A stretch of DNA of 64,000 nucleotides. Source: Micromonospora sp. WMMD1128 (GTDB lineage Bacteria; Actinomycetota; Actinomycetes; Mycobacteriales; Micromonosporaceae). Where the stretch lies: contig NZ_CP114902.1 of assembly GCF_027497235.1 (NCBI RefSeq), positions 2,679,501-2,743,500 of the forward strand. The letters run 5' to 3'. This document shows, one piece after another, positions 1 through 7,824 of this stretch. Numbering within the stretch: position 1 is the stretch's first letter; every line of letters starts with the position of its first letter. The notes beneath the pieces were generated by a model that was not told where the DNA came from, did not search any database, and was given only the letters and a program-made list of their open reading frames with translations. The translations under genes were made by a program, and so were the position numbers.

Positions 1-248
1 TGCGACAGCACCACGGGTTGCCGGTCCACCCGCAGCCAGGCGCTGTAGCCGACGGTCACGGTCATGGTGTGCAGGCAGGGTTTGATCGTCGGGCCGTAGT
101 TCGGGCAGGCGGTGATGTCGCGCTCCTCGGGGTCGGGCCGCACCAGCACCGGCACGCCCCGCACGCGCACCCACTGCTGCGACGGGCGGTTCGCCACCCG
201 CCCGTCGTGTCCGCAGGTGATCAGCGAGTCGCGGTGGATCCAACGCAT
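1..248 (-). CDS. Possible eCIS spike-tip (PAAR-like) protein, 3' part cut off by window edge
   Basis: Partial reading frame of 82 codons running off base 1. It starts at ATG 248 inside the stop of the spike gene (ATGA overlap), so the two are translationally coupled. The visible N-terminus contains LITCGHDGRV, an ITACPNYGPTIKPCLH cysteine-rich stretch and a hydrophobic end. In eCIS operons the gene after the VgrG-like spike often encodes the PAAR-type tip or a baseplate protein; position and the Cys/His/Gly-rich start fit a tip. I do not recognise a specific family, so the function is inferred from gene order. It is absent from any complete frame because its stop lies outside the window. Confidence 0.5.
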   Translation of the reverse strand, partial: MRWIHRDSLITCGHDGRVANRPSQQWVRVRGVPVLVRPDPEERDITACPNYGPTIKPCLHTMTVTVGYSAWLRVDRQPVVLS

Positions 249-1819
249 CAGCCACCTCCGGCGGAGCGGGCGAGGGTGCGGGCCTGGGCGGCGGCGGTCG
301 CGGCGTCCTCGGCCGCCGGGGCGTGCAGGAAGTCGACGGTCCTCGCGCGCACCACCACGGCCCGACCCGGCGCGGACAGCACCAGGTCACCGGCCGCGTG
401 CACGGTGGTCAGCTCGGGGCGCAGCTCGACGAAACTGCCCGCGTCGGTGGCCAGCCGCAGCGTGCGGCCGTCGTCGTCGATCACGATCGACTGGCCGGTG
501 CCGGTCCGCACCGACCACCGCCGGGACCGGCCGGAGACGATCCCCGCGTCGTACGGCTCGACCGCGCCGAACAGCGAGCCGAGCACCACGCCCGCCGCCG
601 GCTCGCCGCCGGGCAGCGCCACCAGCACGGTGTCGTCCGGGTCGGGCAGCGCGACGATGCCCTTGCCCCGGCCCGCGCCCGGACAGGCCACGGCCAACCA
701 GCCGGCGTCCAGGTCGCCGTACGCGGGCAGCGACACCCGGGCCCGGCCCAGCCCGTCCGGGTCGTCGACGTCGGTGACCGTGCCGAGGGTGACCGTCGCC
801 GCCGGGGGCGCGGCCACCGGGGGCGGCTCCGGCGGGGCGGTGGAGAACCGGGTCAGGTGGCCGTCGGCGTCCACCGTGTGCACCACGTCCGTGAGCACGT
901 ACACGCCGCACACCGGATCCGGGACCCCGGCCAGGGCGATCCGCCGGCCCGGCCGCAACGCCGGATCGCCCCCGGCCGTGCCCTCGACGGTGACAAGTGA
1001 CGCGACCCGGGCGTCCAACCCGGCCTGGGCCAGCGCGGCCAGCTCGTCGTCGCTGCGCCCGGGCTGGTCCACGGCGGTACGCACCCCGTCCGCGCCGACG
1101 TCGCCCGGCGCCGGGCGCAACGCGATCCGTCGCCCGCTGCGTGCCTCGCCGGCCCGCTGGCCCAGCGGCTCGGCGCGCTGCGGATGCCAGCCCAGCGCGG
1201 CGCACTGGGCGCCGGCCCGGTCCAGGTTCTCGGAGATCCGCACCGCGTGCACGGTCTCGCCGAGGGTCAACGGCACCGGCTCGCCATGACCGTCCAGGGT
1301 GAACAGACGCAGCCGGTCACCGTCCACGCTCAGGTGCAGCCCGGCCCTCTGCGCCACCTCGCACAACAGCTCCAAGTCGGTGTGCCGGTGCTGGAGCAGC
1401 CGGTCCAGGCGCGGCCCGTCGGCCTCGGCGGACACCCGCAGGCCCAGCCCGGCGCACAGCTCCCCGGCCAGCTCGGCGGCCGTCACCGACTCGAACACCC
1501 GCAACTCCTGACGCTTGCGCAGCCGGTGCAGCGGGTCGTACGCCCGGATCCGCAGCAGTGCCGCGCCGTCACCCGCGTACTCCACCTCCACGGCGGTCAC
1601 CTCACCGGTGAACAGGGCATCCGGGGTGCCGTCCAGGCGTACGTCGAGGGCGGCGCCGGGGCGTACCTGTGGGTCGAGGGCGCCCGGACCGGGCAGGGCG
1701 GCCAGGGTCACCTCGCACTGCGTCGGCACGTCCAGCCGGGCGGCCACCCGGATCCCGCGCAGCCGGGCCGGGTCGGCCGGCGGCCGGCCGTCCACGGTCA
1801 CCGTCGCGGCCCGGTTCAC
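248..1819 (-). CDS. eCIS VgrG/gpD-like spike protein (Afp8/Pvc8 type)
   Basis: Predicted 523-residue central spike (VgrG, phage late-control gpD fold) that sits under the inner tube and carries the tip. The N-terminal half shows gpD-type sequence such as IRAYDPLHRLRKRQ and LLCEVAQRAGLHL. The second half has the OB-fold-like segment VTDVDDPDGLGRARVSLP, typical of gp5/VgrG, and ends in a beta-rich stretch (FVELRPELTTVHAAGDL). GTG 1819 is preferred because a GGGAGG lies just upstream and the fold begins at once; GTG 1846 with GGAGGT is an equally good start and adds 9 codons. A longer frame to 1966 would overlap the LysM gene by 95 bases and is unlikely. Coupled upstream to the LysM gene and downstream to the tip-like gene. 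Confidence 0.85.
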   Translation of the reverse strand: MNRAATVTVDGRPPADPARLRGIRVAARLDVPTQCEVTLAALPGPGALDPQVRPGAALDVRLDGTPDALFTGEVTAVEVEYAGDGAALLRIRAYDPLHRLRKRQELRVFESVTAAELAGELCAGLGLRVSAEADGPRLDRLLQHRHTDLELLCEVAQRAGLHLSVDGDRLRLFTLDGHGEPVPLTLGETVHAVRISENLDRAGAQCAALGWHPQRAEPLGQRAGEARSGRRIALRPAPGDVGADGVRTAVDQPGRSDDELAALAQAGLDARVASLVTVEGTAGGDPALRPGRRIALAGVPDPVCGVYVLTDVVHTVDADGHLTRFSTAPPEPPPVAAPPAATVTLGTVTDVDDPDGLGRARVSLPAYGDLDAGWLAVACPGAGRGKGIVALPDPDDTVLVALPGGEPAAGVVLGSLFGAVEPYDAGIVSGRSRRWSVRTGTGQSIVIDDDGRTLRLATDAGSFVELRPELTTVHAAGDLVLSAPGRAVVVRARTVDFLHAPAAEDAATAAAQARTLARSAGGG

Positions 1820-1901
1820 GGCGCGCCTCCCGTCGTGGTGGGTCACGGCGTACCTCCGGTGGTGGTGGCGGTCACGGCGCGCCTCCCGTCGTGGTGGTGG
1901 C
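1815..1901 (-). repeat. Three imperfect tandem copies of a ribosome-binding-site plus GTG unit
   Basis: At the LysM-spike junction a 27-29 base unit occurs three times. Read on the minus strand, each is a Gly-Gly-rich Shine-Dalgarno followed by GTG (GTGs at 1875, 1846 and 1819). The first GTG opens an 11-codon frame ending at the second, while 1846 and 1819 are in the spike frame. The duplication therefore gives alternative spike starts and may tune translation. Confidence 0.6.
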
Positions 1902-2633
1902 GTCCGGCGGTGGTGCGGTGCCACCGGTCGGGGGGACCGCGAGGGCGGTGCCGGCCGGCACCGCAAGCGGGTCGGCGATCCGGTTGTGCTCTGCCAGCAG
2001 CCGCCAGCGCAGCGGCGAACCCAACGCGTCGTGGGCGAGCAGGTCGAACCGCACCCCGGACCAGCCCGGCTCGGCCGCGCCGTCCGCGGCGGCGACCACC
2101 GCGGAACCGGGCGCCACGGTGGGCGTGCCCGCCGCCGCCAGCTCCTCCTCGAAGCCGGCGCGGGCCGCCTCGGCGGTCTCCGCCACCCGGACCAGCCGCA
2201 GGCGCAGCCAGGAGCGGCGTGGCGTGCCGGTGAGCGTGAACGCGTCGAAGCGCTCCGCGATCGCCGCGATCACGCCCGGCACGTTCCAGGTCTTGCCCCA
2301 CACCAGGCGGACCAGCGGCGGGCGGGGCCAGCCGTGCTCCACCGCCGAGTTCTCGGCCAGCATCCACAGCGGGCGGGTCAGCGCGCGGACGTCCTCGGGG
2401 CGGGCCGGGGACTCCACGAAGTCGACGTCGAAGAGCAGGTCCAGCACCAGCTCGGTACGCCCGCCGCCGGTGAACACGAGCGGGTCGTCGGCCAGCCCGG
2501 CGCCGGTCAGCGCACCGTCCGGGCCGCCCCGCGGCCGTACCCCGGCCAGCCGGGTGACCTGCACGGTCTCCGGGTTGAGCAGGCAGTCGACCCGGGTGCC
2601 GGACTCGTCCACGAGGAAGGCGACGCGTTCCAT
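1872..2633 (-). CDS. eCIS tube/baseplate adaptor with LysM-like C-terminus (Afp7/Pvc7 type)
   Basis: A 253-residue protein of the contractile-injection-system LysM family (T4 gp53/gp54-like baseplate component joining tube to spike). The N-terminus MERVAFLVDESG followed by CLLNPETVQVTR, the central LVWGKTWNVPGVIAAIAERF and the C-terminal LysM-like LLAEHNRIADPLAVPAGTAL match the family layout. Its ATG 2633 overlaps the stop of the preceding gene (ATGA), and its end runs into a triplicated GTG/Shine-Dalgarno region before the spike gene. Gene order tube - accessory - LysM - spike is the usual eCIS order, which supports the call. Confidence 0.82.
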   Translation of the reverse strand: MERVAFLVDESGTRVDCLLNPETVQVTRLAGVRPRGGPDGALTGAGLADDPLVFTGGGRTELVLDLLFDVDFVESPARPEDVRALTRPLWMLAENSAVEHGWPRPPLVRLVWGKTWNVPGVIAAIAERFDAFTLTGTPRRSWLRLRLVRVAETAEAARAGFEEELAAAGTPTVAPGSAVVAAADGAAEPGWSGVRFDLLAHDALGSPLRWRLLAEHNRIADPLAVPAGTALAVPPTGGTAPPPDATTTTGGAP

Positions 2634-4465
2634 CAGCCACCCGCCTGTTCCCGGTCCAGTCGGACCGCGTCACCCCACGGGGCCGCCCGCGTCGCCGCCC
2701 GGGGCGCCGGATCGTCGGGCAGCGCCGGCCACGGATCCCGGGCGGGTGTCACCATGGACTGGTCCGGCAGCACCGGCCACGGCCCCGGGCGTACGACATG
2801 CTCCCGCCCGCCCGCCGTCGGCTTCGGGTGCGTTTCTTGTCGTCCCGGCGACGACAGGTGCACCCGAACCCGATCGCGACCCGGCGCGTGGCCGGCGGAT
2901 CCGGACCCGGTGTGCGCGGCGCGCGTACCCCGGTGTGGTGGGGCGAGCGGATGATCGGGCGCGAACCACAGCGGCCCGCCGCCGGGATCCGTCGGGTACG
3001 CGCTGCCCGCCGAGGTCCCGGCGGCCACGCCTGCCGCCGATCCAGCGGTGCCGCCGCCTCCGGTGCCGCCGGTGCCGCCTCGACCTCGGCCGGTGCGTCC
3101 CCGGTCGACGGCTCGGACCGCGTCAGCCGCCCTCCGGCCGGACCCCGTCCCGTTCGCGCCCGTCCCGTTCGCGCCCGTCCCGGTCGTGTCCGTCCCGGTC
3201 GCGCCCGTCCCGTTCGCGCCCGTCCCGGTCGGGTGTGACGGAGCGGTTGATCCCTCGGTCCCGGACCCCGATCCGGTCGGATCGGTTGCGCCGGCCCGAC
3301 CATCCGGGTCGGCTGCGGCGACGGTGGTGGGCGAGGAGTACGCCCCCGCGACACCCGGTCGGGTTTCCGCGCTGGTCGTCACCGGTCCCGGCCCCTGCCC
3401 GGCCGCACCGGCTCCGGCCGGTCGTGGGCCGTGCCATGCCGTTCCGGCTGGTCCTGGGCCCGGCGGTCCCGCCGCTCGTGCGCCGTTCCACGTTGGTCCC
3501 GCGACTGTCCCCGCCTGGCCGGCGTCGGCTCGCGGCGGAGCTGCGCCGGCTGCCAAGGTCCCGGGGTACGGGGCGCCGAGATGACTGTCGGGCGCGGCAC
3601 CGGTCACGCCGGAGCGCCATCCCGGCCCGGTGACGCCGTCCCCAGGTCGACCAGTTCGGCCGGGTCCGGCGAATCCGCCGGCCGGCCCCGCACCGCCCGG
3701 ACCGTGTGCGTCGCCCGGCCAGCCGTGGTGACCGGGCGACATGCCCGCCGGATCGTGGACGGAACTCGCGCGCGACCCCTCTCCACCGCGGCCCTCCGAG
3801 AACCCGGCCGTGACGGAGGTGCCGGCGACGAGCCGCGTCACCACCTCCCGCCACCGCCGCAGCACCTCACCCACGAGCCCGAACCCGCCCCGAGCCCTCC
3901 GCTTCTCGCCCCACCCCCAATCCCCACCCTGCCCCGGCCCCCCGACCCGCCCCGGCCCCCCGACCCGCCCCGGCCCCCCGGCTGGCCCCTCCCCGAAATA
4001 TGAGTTCTCCGTCCCACTCTCCGGAAGCCGGCGTAGATCTTGGTACGAAACGGCCCCTCCAGGGGCCGTTTCGTACCAAGATCTGGCCGGCCCACCCGCG
4101 GACCCTCCGGTGATCAAGGAGTTCGCGTCGGAAATGAGGTCGGAGCCGACGCCAACTCCTTGATCGACGGGCCGGGGCAGGTCGTGGAGGAGGCCGGGGG
4201 CGTGGGCGGCCACCAGGCGGAGCCAGTGCTCCGGCGGCTCGCCGGGACGACGTGGGAACGGGTCGGTCGAGCGTGGGGCGGTGGGGAGGCGGTTGGCTGG
4301 CTGCGCGGCGGTGGGGAGGCGGTGGGCGGGGCGCAGGGCGGCGGGGAGACGGTCGGTCGGGCGTGGGGCCGGTGCGGGCGGAGGGTCGGCGGAGGTGGCG
4401 AGGCGGTCGGCGGTGACCCGCAGGGCGCGGGCCAGCCGATCACGCGGTCGCCGGGGCGGCGGCAC
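2633..4465 (-). CDS. Low-complexity accessory protein of the eCIS operon, with two palindromic repeats in frame
   Basis: A 610-residue frame between tube and LysM genes; no recognised catalytic domain. The N-terminus is basic with PTDRLPAALRPAHRLP repeats, followed by a short ordered block (PPEHWLRLVAAHAPGLL), then Gly/Pro/Ala/Thr-rich disorder with GPGRVGGPG and TGTGANGTGATG runs. The C-terminus (AVRLDREQAGG) resembles what I recall of small actinobacterial eCIS proteins at this position. Codons around 4035-4165 come from two palindromic elements that keep the frame open. GTG 4465 overlaps the tube gene by 26 bases; an internal GTG is possible. Whether the full length is made is uncertain; the short ordered ends may be the functional parts. 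Confidence 0.55.
   Translation of the reverse strand: MPPPRRPRDRLARALRVTADRLATSADPPPAPAPRPTDRLPAALRPAHRLPTAAQPANRLPTAPRSTDPFPRRPGEPPEHWLRLVAAHAPGLLHDLPRPVDQGVGVGSDLISDANSLITGGSAGGPARSWYETAPGGAVSYQDLRRLPESGTENSYFGEGPAGGPGRVGGPGRVGGPGQGGDWGWGEKRRARGGFGLVGEVLRRWREVVTRLVAGTSVTAGFSEGRGGEGSRASSVHDPAGMSPGHHGWPGDAHGPGGAGPAGGFAGPGRTGRPGDGVTGPGWRSGVTGAAPDSHLGAPYPGTLAAGAAPPRADAGQAGTVAGPTWNGARAAGPPGPGPAGTAWHGPRPAGAGAAGQGPGPVTTSAETRPGVAGAYSSPTTVAAADPDGRAGATDPTGSGSGTEGSTAPSHPTGTGANGTGATGTDTTGTGANGTGANGTGSGRRAADAVRAVDRGRTGRGRGGTGGTGGGGTAGSAAGVAAGTSAGSAYPTDPGGGPLWFAPDHPLAPPHRGTRAAHTGSGSAGHAPGRDRVRVHLSSPGRQETHPKPTAGGREHVVRPGPWPVLPDQSMVTPARDPWPALPDDPAPRAATRAAPWGDAVRLDREQAGG
3143..3236. repeat. 15-base tandem repeat encoding Gly/Thr-rich motif
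   Basis: About six copies of a CCCGTCCCGTTCGCG-like 15-mer inside the accessory eCIS gene. On the minus strand they encode the repeating GTGANGTGATG stretch. Copy number is likely to vary between strains. Confidence 0.7.
4035..4084. repeat. Perfect 24-bp inverted repeat with 2-base loop
   Basis: Arms at 4035-4058 and 4061-4084 are exact reverse complements, beginning AGATCTTGGTACGAAACGG. It lies inside the reading frame of the accessory eCIS gene rather than between genes. It resembles dispersed palindromic elements of Micromonospora, though I could not check copy number. Confidence 0.85.
4112..4165. repeat. Second inverted repeat, 20-bp arms with one mismatch
   Basis: Arms 4112-4131 and 4146-4165 (GATCAAGGAGTTCGCGTCGG and its near complement) enclose a 14-base loop. 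It lies 27 bases from the first palindrome and is also read through by the accessory eCIS frame. Confidence 0.8.
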
Positions 4466-4922
4466 TGCCGGACTCCAGTTCCAATCCCTCGTACGCCAGG
4501 GTCAGCGCCTCGATGGCGATCTCCTGGGAGAGGGTGTTCAGGTGGGCGCCCCGCCACCGGGTGGGCCAGGCGTTGATCATGTTCCAGCGCAGCACCTCGG
4601 CGGTGCCGGCCGGGTCGAGCAGCACCACCGACACGTTGCGTCGGTTGACCGTGCCCTTCGCCGCGGCGTTCACCCAGTCCCACAGCTCGCGGGCGTTGGT
4701 CAGGCCGAAGTGGAGGGTCACCGGGGCGTACTCCACCTGCCCGGGTACGGCGCGGATGCGCTCGTTGCCGGCCTCCCGGTAGGCCAGCGACGGTATCGCC
4801 ACCTCGAAGCCGCTGACCTCGGTGAAGTGCCCGTTGGTGACGCCGTTGATGAGCAGCTTGAAGTGGTACGCCCGGTACGGGTCGACGGGTGCGCCCGGCT
4901 GCGGCGTGGCCGTGGTCGGCAT
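4440..4922 (-). CDS. eCIS inner tube protein (Afp1/Afp5, T4 gp19 family)
   Basis: A 160-residue tube protomer. The N-terminal DPYRAYHFKLLINGVTNGHF followed by FTEVSGFE is the signature of the phage T4-like tail tube family in contractile injection systems, and length is typical (about 145-170). Near the C-terminus, LNTLSQEIAIEALTLAYEGL is also characteristic. ATG 4922 has GGAGG upstream and is one base from the sheath stop, so tube and sheath are coupled. It would stack as hexamer rings inside the sheath and carry cargo. Only one tube gene is visible here; many eCIS have two or three. Confidence 0.93.
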   Translation of the reverse strand: MPTTATPQPGAPVDPYRAYHFKLLINGVTNGHFTEVSGFEVAIPSLAYREAGNERIRAVPGQVEYAPVTLHFGLTNARELWDWVNAAAKGTVNRRNVSVVLLDPAGTAEVLRWNMINAWPTRWRGAHLNTLSQEIAIEALTLAYEGLELESGSAAAPATA

Positions 4923-4923
4923 G

Positions 4924-6165
4924 TCAGCCTCCGATCGTCTCGGTCTCGGTGCCGCCGGCCCACTGGCTCAGCTTGAACACCACGAACTCCGCGGGCTTGA
5001 CCACCGCGATGCCGATGTGCGCCACCACCATCCCGGCGTCGCGTACGTCGGCCGGGTTGGTCTCTTCGTCGCACTTGACGAAGAACGCCTCCTCGGGCGT
5101 GCGGCCCAGCAGCGCGCCGTCGCGCCACACCCGGGTCAGGAACGCGCCGATGTCGCGGCGGATCGAGCGCCACAGGGTGAAGTCGTTCGGCTCGAACACC
5201 ATCCAGCGGGTGCCGGCCGCGATGGCCTGCTCGATGGAGATGGAGAGCCGCCGCACGTTCAGGTAGCGCCACTCGCTGGCCTCGGCGGCGAGCGTACGGG
5301 CGCCCCAGAGCCGGATGCCCTCGCCGGCGAAGAACCGGATCACGTTGACGCCCTTGGGGTTGAGCACGTCGTGCTCCGGGCGGGTGACCCGGTACGCGAG
5401 GTCGACGGCGCCGCGTACCGGCTCGTTGGCCGGCGCCTTGTGCACGCCGCGCAGCGCGTCGGTACGGGCCCAGATGCCGGCCACGTGCCCGCTCGGCGGG
5501 GTGAGCACCAGGTCGCCGCTGAGCGGGTCGCGGACCCGGATCCAGGGGAAGTAGAAGGTGGCGAAGTCGGACTGCCGGGGCCGGTCGCCACCGGTGCCGG
5601 GCGCGTCGCCGTCGGCGTCCTTCGGCGTACCGTCGGCGGGTTTCCCGGACGCGGCCGACCCGGACGCCGGCTTGGCGGGCGTGGCGACCCGGGTGAGTCG
5701 GGAGACGTCGGCCACCTCCGGCGGTGGGTCGCAGATCGCCACCATGGTGCGCAGCCGTTCGGCGGTGCTGATCAGGGCCTCGTGCGAGACCGGGTCGTGG
5801 TAGCCGGGCGCGGCCAGGATGGAGATCTCGTCGATCGCCTCCAGCACCTCCAGGCCGCCGCGTCGCCCGCGGGTGCCGGTGAGCTGGCCGCCCTCGCCGA
5901 CGTTCACCACCCAGCAGCGGGTGCCGCCGTTGTCGAGGAAGCCGAACACGGCCCGGGCCAGCGGGGTGCTCTCCAGGTGCTCGCCGTCGGCGTAGAGGCG
6001 CAGGAAGTCGGTCCAGCTGTTGACCGCCTGCGGTCGGTCGACGTGGGCGGTCCGGTCCGGCGCGACCCCGACGAAGGCGGCGGTGCTCGTGCCGACCGGC
6101 CCGATCGGGCGGGCCCCGGAGGGCACCTCCTCGACGTAGATGCCGGGGGAGAAGTAGGTGGGCAT
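4924..6165 (-). CDS. eCIS contractile sheath protein (Afp2-4 type)
   Basis: A 413-residue tail sheath protein. It begins MPTYFSPGIYVEEVPSGARP, the hallmark start of contractile sheaths, and ends with the conserved sheath C-terminal block (MVVAHIGIAVVKPAEFVVF) that forms the interlocking beta-sheet handshake. An acidic/Ala/Pro insertion around residues 155-195 (KPASGSAASGKPADG) is a surface loop variable in this family. ATG 6165 follows AGGAGG at good spacing. The protein would polymerise around the tube and contract on firing. Confidence 0.95.
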   Translation of the reverse strand: MPTYFSPGIYVEEVPSGARPIGPVGTSTAAFVGVAPDRTAHVDRPQAVNSWTDFLRLYADGEHLESTPLARAVFGFLDNGGTRCWVVNVGEGGQLTGTRGRRGGLEVLEAIDEISILAAPGYHDPVSHEALISTAERLRTMVAICDPPPEVADVSRLTRVATPAKPASGSAASGKPADGTPKDADGDAPGTGGDRPRQSDFATFYFPWIRVRDPLSGDLVLTPPSGHVAGIWARTDALRGVHKAPANEPVRGAVDLAYRVTRPEHDVLNPKGVNVIRFFAGEGIRLWGARTLAAEASEWRYLNVRRLSISIEQAIAAGTRWMVFEPNDFTLWRSIRRDIGAFLTRVWRDGALLGRTPEEAFFVKCDEETNPADVRDAGMVVAHIGIAVVKPAEFVVFKLSQWAGGTETETIGG

Positions 6166-6181
6166 CGGTCCTCCTGGGGAG

Positions 6182-6862
6182 TCAGTCGGGGGCGCGGACG
6201 ACGACCAGGTCGTCGCCGGCCGGGTCCAGTTCGGCGGTGTGGACCCGGCCCCGGCCGATCAGCCGGATCCGCACCGGACGGTCCGGCGCGTCGGGGTCGT
6301 GCGGCACGCCGACCAGCCGGAACCGGCCGGCGGCGTCGGTCTCGGTGGCCTGGGCGGTGCCGACCAGCTCCACCCGCATCGCGGCCAGCGGCTGGCCCTG
6401 CGGCCCCACCACCCGACCGTCGAGGGTGCGCAGTTCGAGCTGGCGGAGTTGAAGCGGCTGCCGCACCGGCGGCGCGGTCGGCGTCGGACGGTCGATCCGG
6501 ACCGGCACGTCGAGCAGCAACGCCGGCCGGGGCGCCACGCCGAGCGCCCGCCACAGCGCCGGGTCGCCGGCGGCGAGCACCAGCTCCGCGTGGCCGCCCT
6601 CGGCGGCTGCGGCGAGCACCCGGTCCAGCGCCGGCAGCGCCGCCGGCCCGCCGCCGCTGACCAGCAGCCGGACCACGAAGCGGTACGGCTCGCGTGCCGT
6701 ACCGCCGGACGCGGTCTGCCGGGCCGGCCGCAGCTCCAGCGGCCAGACGGTGAGGCCGCCGGCCGGGTCGTCGCGGGGCGGGCCGACCGGGACGGGCTCG
6801 CCCGCTGTCCCGGTCAGCCAGGTCGCGACGTCCGCGACGGCCGTCTCGATCGCACCGGTCAT
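6182..6862 (-). CDS. Pvc16/DUF4255-like sheath terminator with C-terminal carboxypeptidase-regulatory-like domain
   Basis: A 226-residue protein. The N-terminal portion (AIETAVADVATWL, later FVVRLLVSGG and ALDRVLAAAA) fits the Pvc16 N-terminal/DUF4255 family, whose members cap tube and sheath ends. Residues about 140-226 (LRTLDGRVVGPQGQPLAAMRVELVG ... GRFRLVGVPHD, split here) look like a carboxypeptidase-regulatory-like/SpaA beta-sandwich, a domain often appended to this family in actinomycetes. ATG 6862 overlaps the stop of the upstream membrane-protein gene (ATGA). It lies 16 bases before the sheath gene. Confidence 0.72.
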   Translation of the reverse strand: MTGAIETAVADVATWLTGTAGEPVPVGPPRDDPAGGLTVWPLELRPARQTASGGTAREPYRFVVRLLVSGGGPAALPALDRVLAAAAEGGHAELVLAAGDPALWRALGVAPRPALLLDVPVRIDRPTPTAPPVRQPLQLRQLELRTLDGRVVGPQGQPLAAMRVELVGTAQATETDAAGRFRLVGVPHDPDAPDRPVRIRLIGRGRVHTAELDPAGDDLVVVRAPD

Positions 6863-7467
6863 CGCGGTGGCGTCCCCTGGATGCGGTACGCGATGGCCTC
6901 GTTCCAGACGTGCGGGTAGACGCCGATCTCGAAGTAGCGGGTGAACCTGTTGATCGGCGCGTTGGTGTGGTCGTGCCAGAGCAGCCATACCGGGGCGATG
7001 GTGAACAGCGCGTAGTTGAGCGCGACGAGTGGCAGGTAGAGCGGGCCGAGCAGCCGGGCCTGGAACACGTGCACGTCCTCGTGCCGTTGGATGCCGGGGC
7101 TGGACCCGGCGCAGACCGTGCCGATGGTGGTGGCGTAGCGGGGCGAGACGCCCTCGAGCACGTTGACCCGGCCGCTGCCGGCCGAGACGACCCGGTCGAG
7201 CTGGTGGCCGAAGACCAGGTGCAGGGCCAGGTAGAGCGCCCCGGCGAACGTGTTGAGCAGGCTCCACGTGTGGTCGACCACGAAGAGGAGGATCCCCTTC
7301 GGGCTGGCGTGGTAGGTGCCGGCGGAGGTGGCCGCCCAGCCGAAGGGCGCGCCGACGAGCAGGCCGACGACGGCGCCGACAAGCAGGCCGACGGTGCCGG
7401 CGGCGGCCTGCCCGAGCACGGCGCCGAAGACGGTCTGGACGGCGGCGCTGAGGATGCCGAAGATCAT
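6859..7467 (-). CDS. Membrane protein with HExxH motif in the eCIS operon
   Basis: A 202-residue protein with hydrophobic segments at about 3-42, 57-87 and 142-165. Residues 129-133 are HEDVH, an HExxH zinc-protease-type motif followed by FQARLLGPLY. A glutamate in WNEAIAYR (about 190) could be the third ligand. I recall small unstudied bacterial membrane proteins with the pattern HE-x-x-H-x-x-Q and a GPL stretch. Function is unknown. The gene shares a start/stop overlap with the Pvc16-like gene, so it is very likely co-expressed with the injection system; a role at the membrane in assembly or release is inference. Confidence 0.7.
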   Translation of the reverse strand: MIFGILSAAVQTVFGAVLGQAAAGTVGLLVGAVVGLLVGAPFGWAATSAGTYHASPKGILLFVVDHTWSLLNTFAGALYLALHLVFGHQLDRVVSAGSGRVNVLEGVSPRYATTIGTVCAGSSPGIQRHEDVHVFQARLLGPLYLPLVALNYALFTIAPVWLLWHDHTNAPINRFTRYFEIGVYPHVWNEAIAYRIQGTPPR

Positions 7468-7482
7468 GTCCGGTCACCTCTC

Positions 7483-7824
7483 TCAGACCCAGGAGCGGAC
7501 GAAGCGGGGCTCGTTTCCCTGGGCGAGCTGGGTGGGCGACGCCTGCGTCGCCTGCCGGTTGCCCGGGGGGAGTTGGTTGATGCCGAGCGCGGCGGAGAAG
7601 ATGACCAGCCCGTTGAAGAACGCGATGATCCACTTTTCCGGGCCGGCGTCGGCGAACGCGGCGGTGAGGTAGGACAGCAGGAGCGCGAAGCCCAGCGCGA
7701 CCCACTTGCGGGCCTTGTCGCCGCTCGGTCCGATCAGGCCGCCGATGACGTTCGTGGCGAGCAGGGTGGCGGCGCTGGCGCCGGTGAGGCTGCCCAGGGC
7801 GGCCCAGGTGAAGAGATCGTTCAC
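7483..7824 (-). CDS. Small membrane protein of the eCIS operon
   Basis: A 113-residue protein with about three hydrophobic helices (about 6-30, 40-62, 68-87) and a short polar tail (QATQASPTQLAQGNEPRF). No domain recognised; size and topology are holin-like but sequence gives no proof. GTG 7824 overlaps the stop of the lipoprotein gene (GTGA) and has AAGGGGG upstream. It is followed after 15 bases by the HExxH membrane protein. Confidence 0.65.
   Translation of the reverse strand: MNDLFTWAALGSLTGASAATLLATNVIGGLIGPSGDKARKWVALGFALLLSYLTAAFADAGPEKWIIAFFNGLVIFSAALGINQLPPGNRQATQASPTQLAQGNEPRFVRSWV

Noticed and set aside
18..1289. Long plus-strand frame opposite the spike gene
   Set aside because: Arg/Ser/Pro-rich translation without domains; it is the antisense shadow of a GC-biased gene. 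The same holds for many other long frames in the window.
2633..4465. Calling the accessory eCIS gene a pseudogene
   Set aside because: The frame stays open through both palindromes, and the ends resemble proteins at this position in other actinomycete eCIS, so disruption is not proven.
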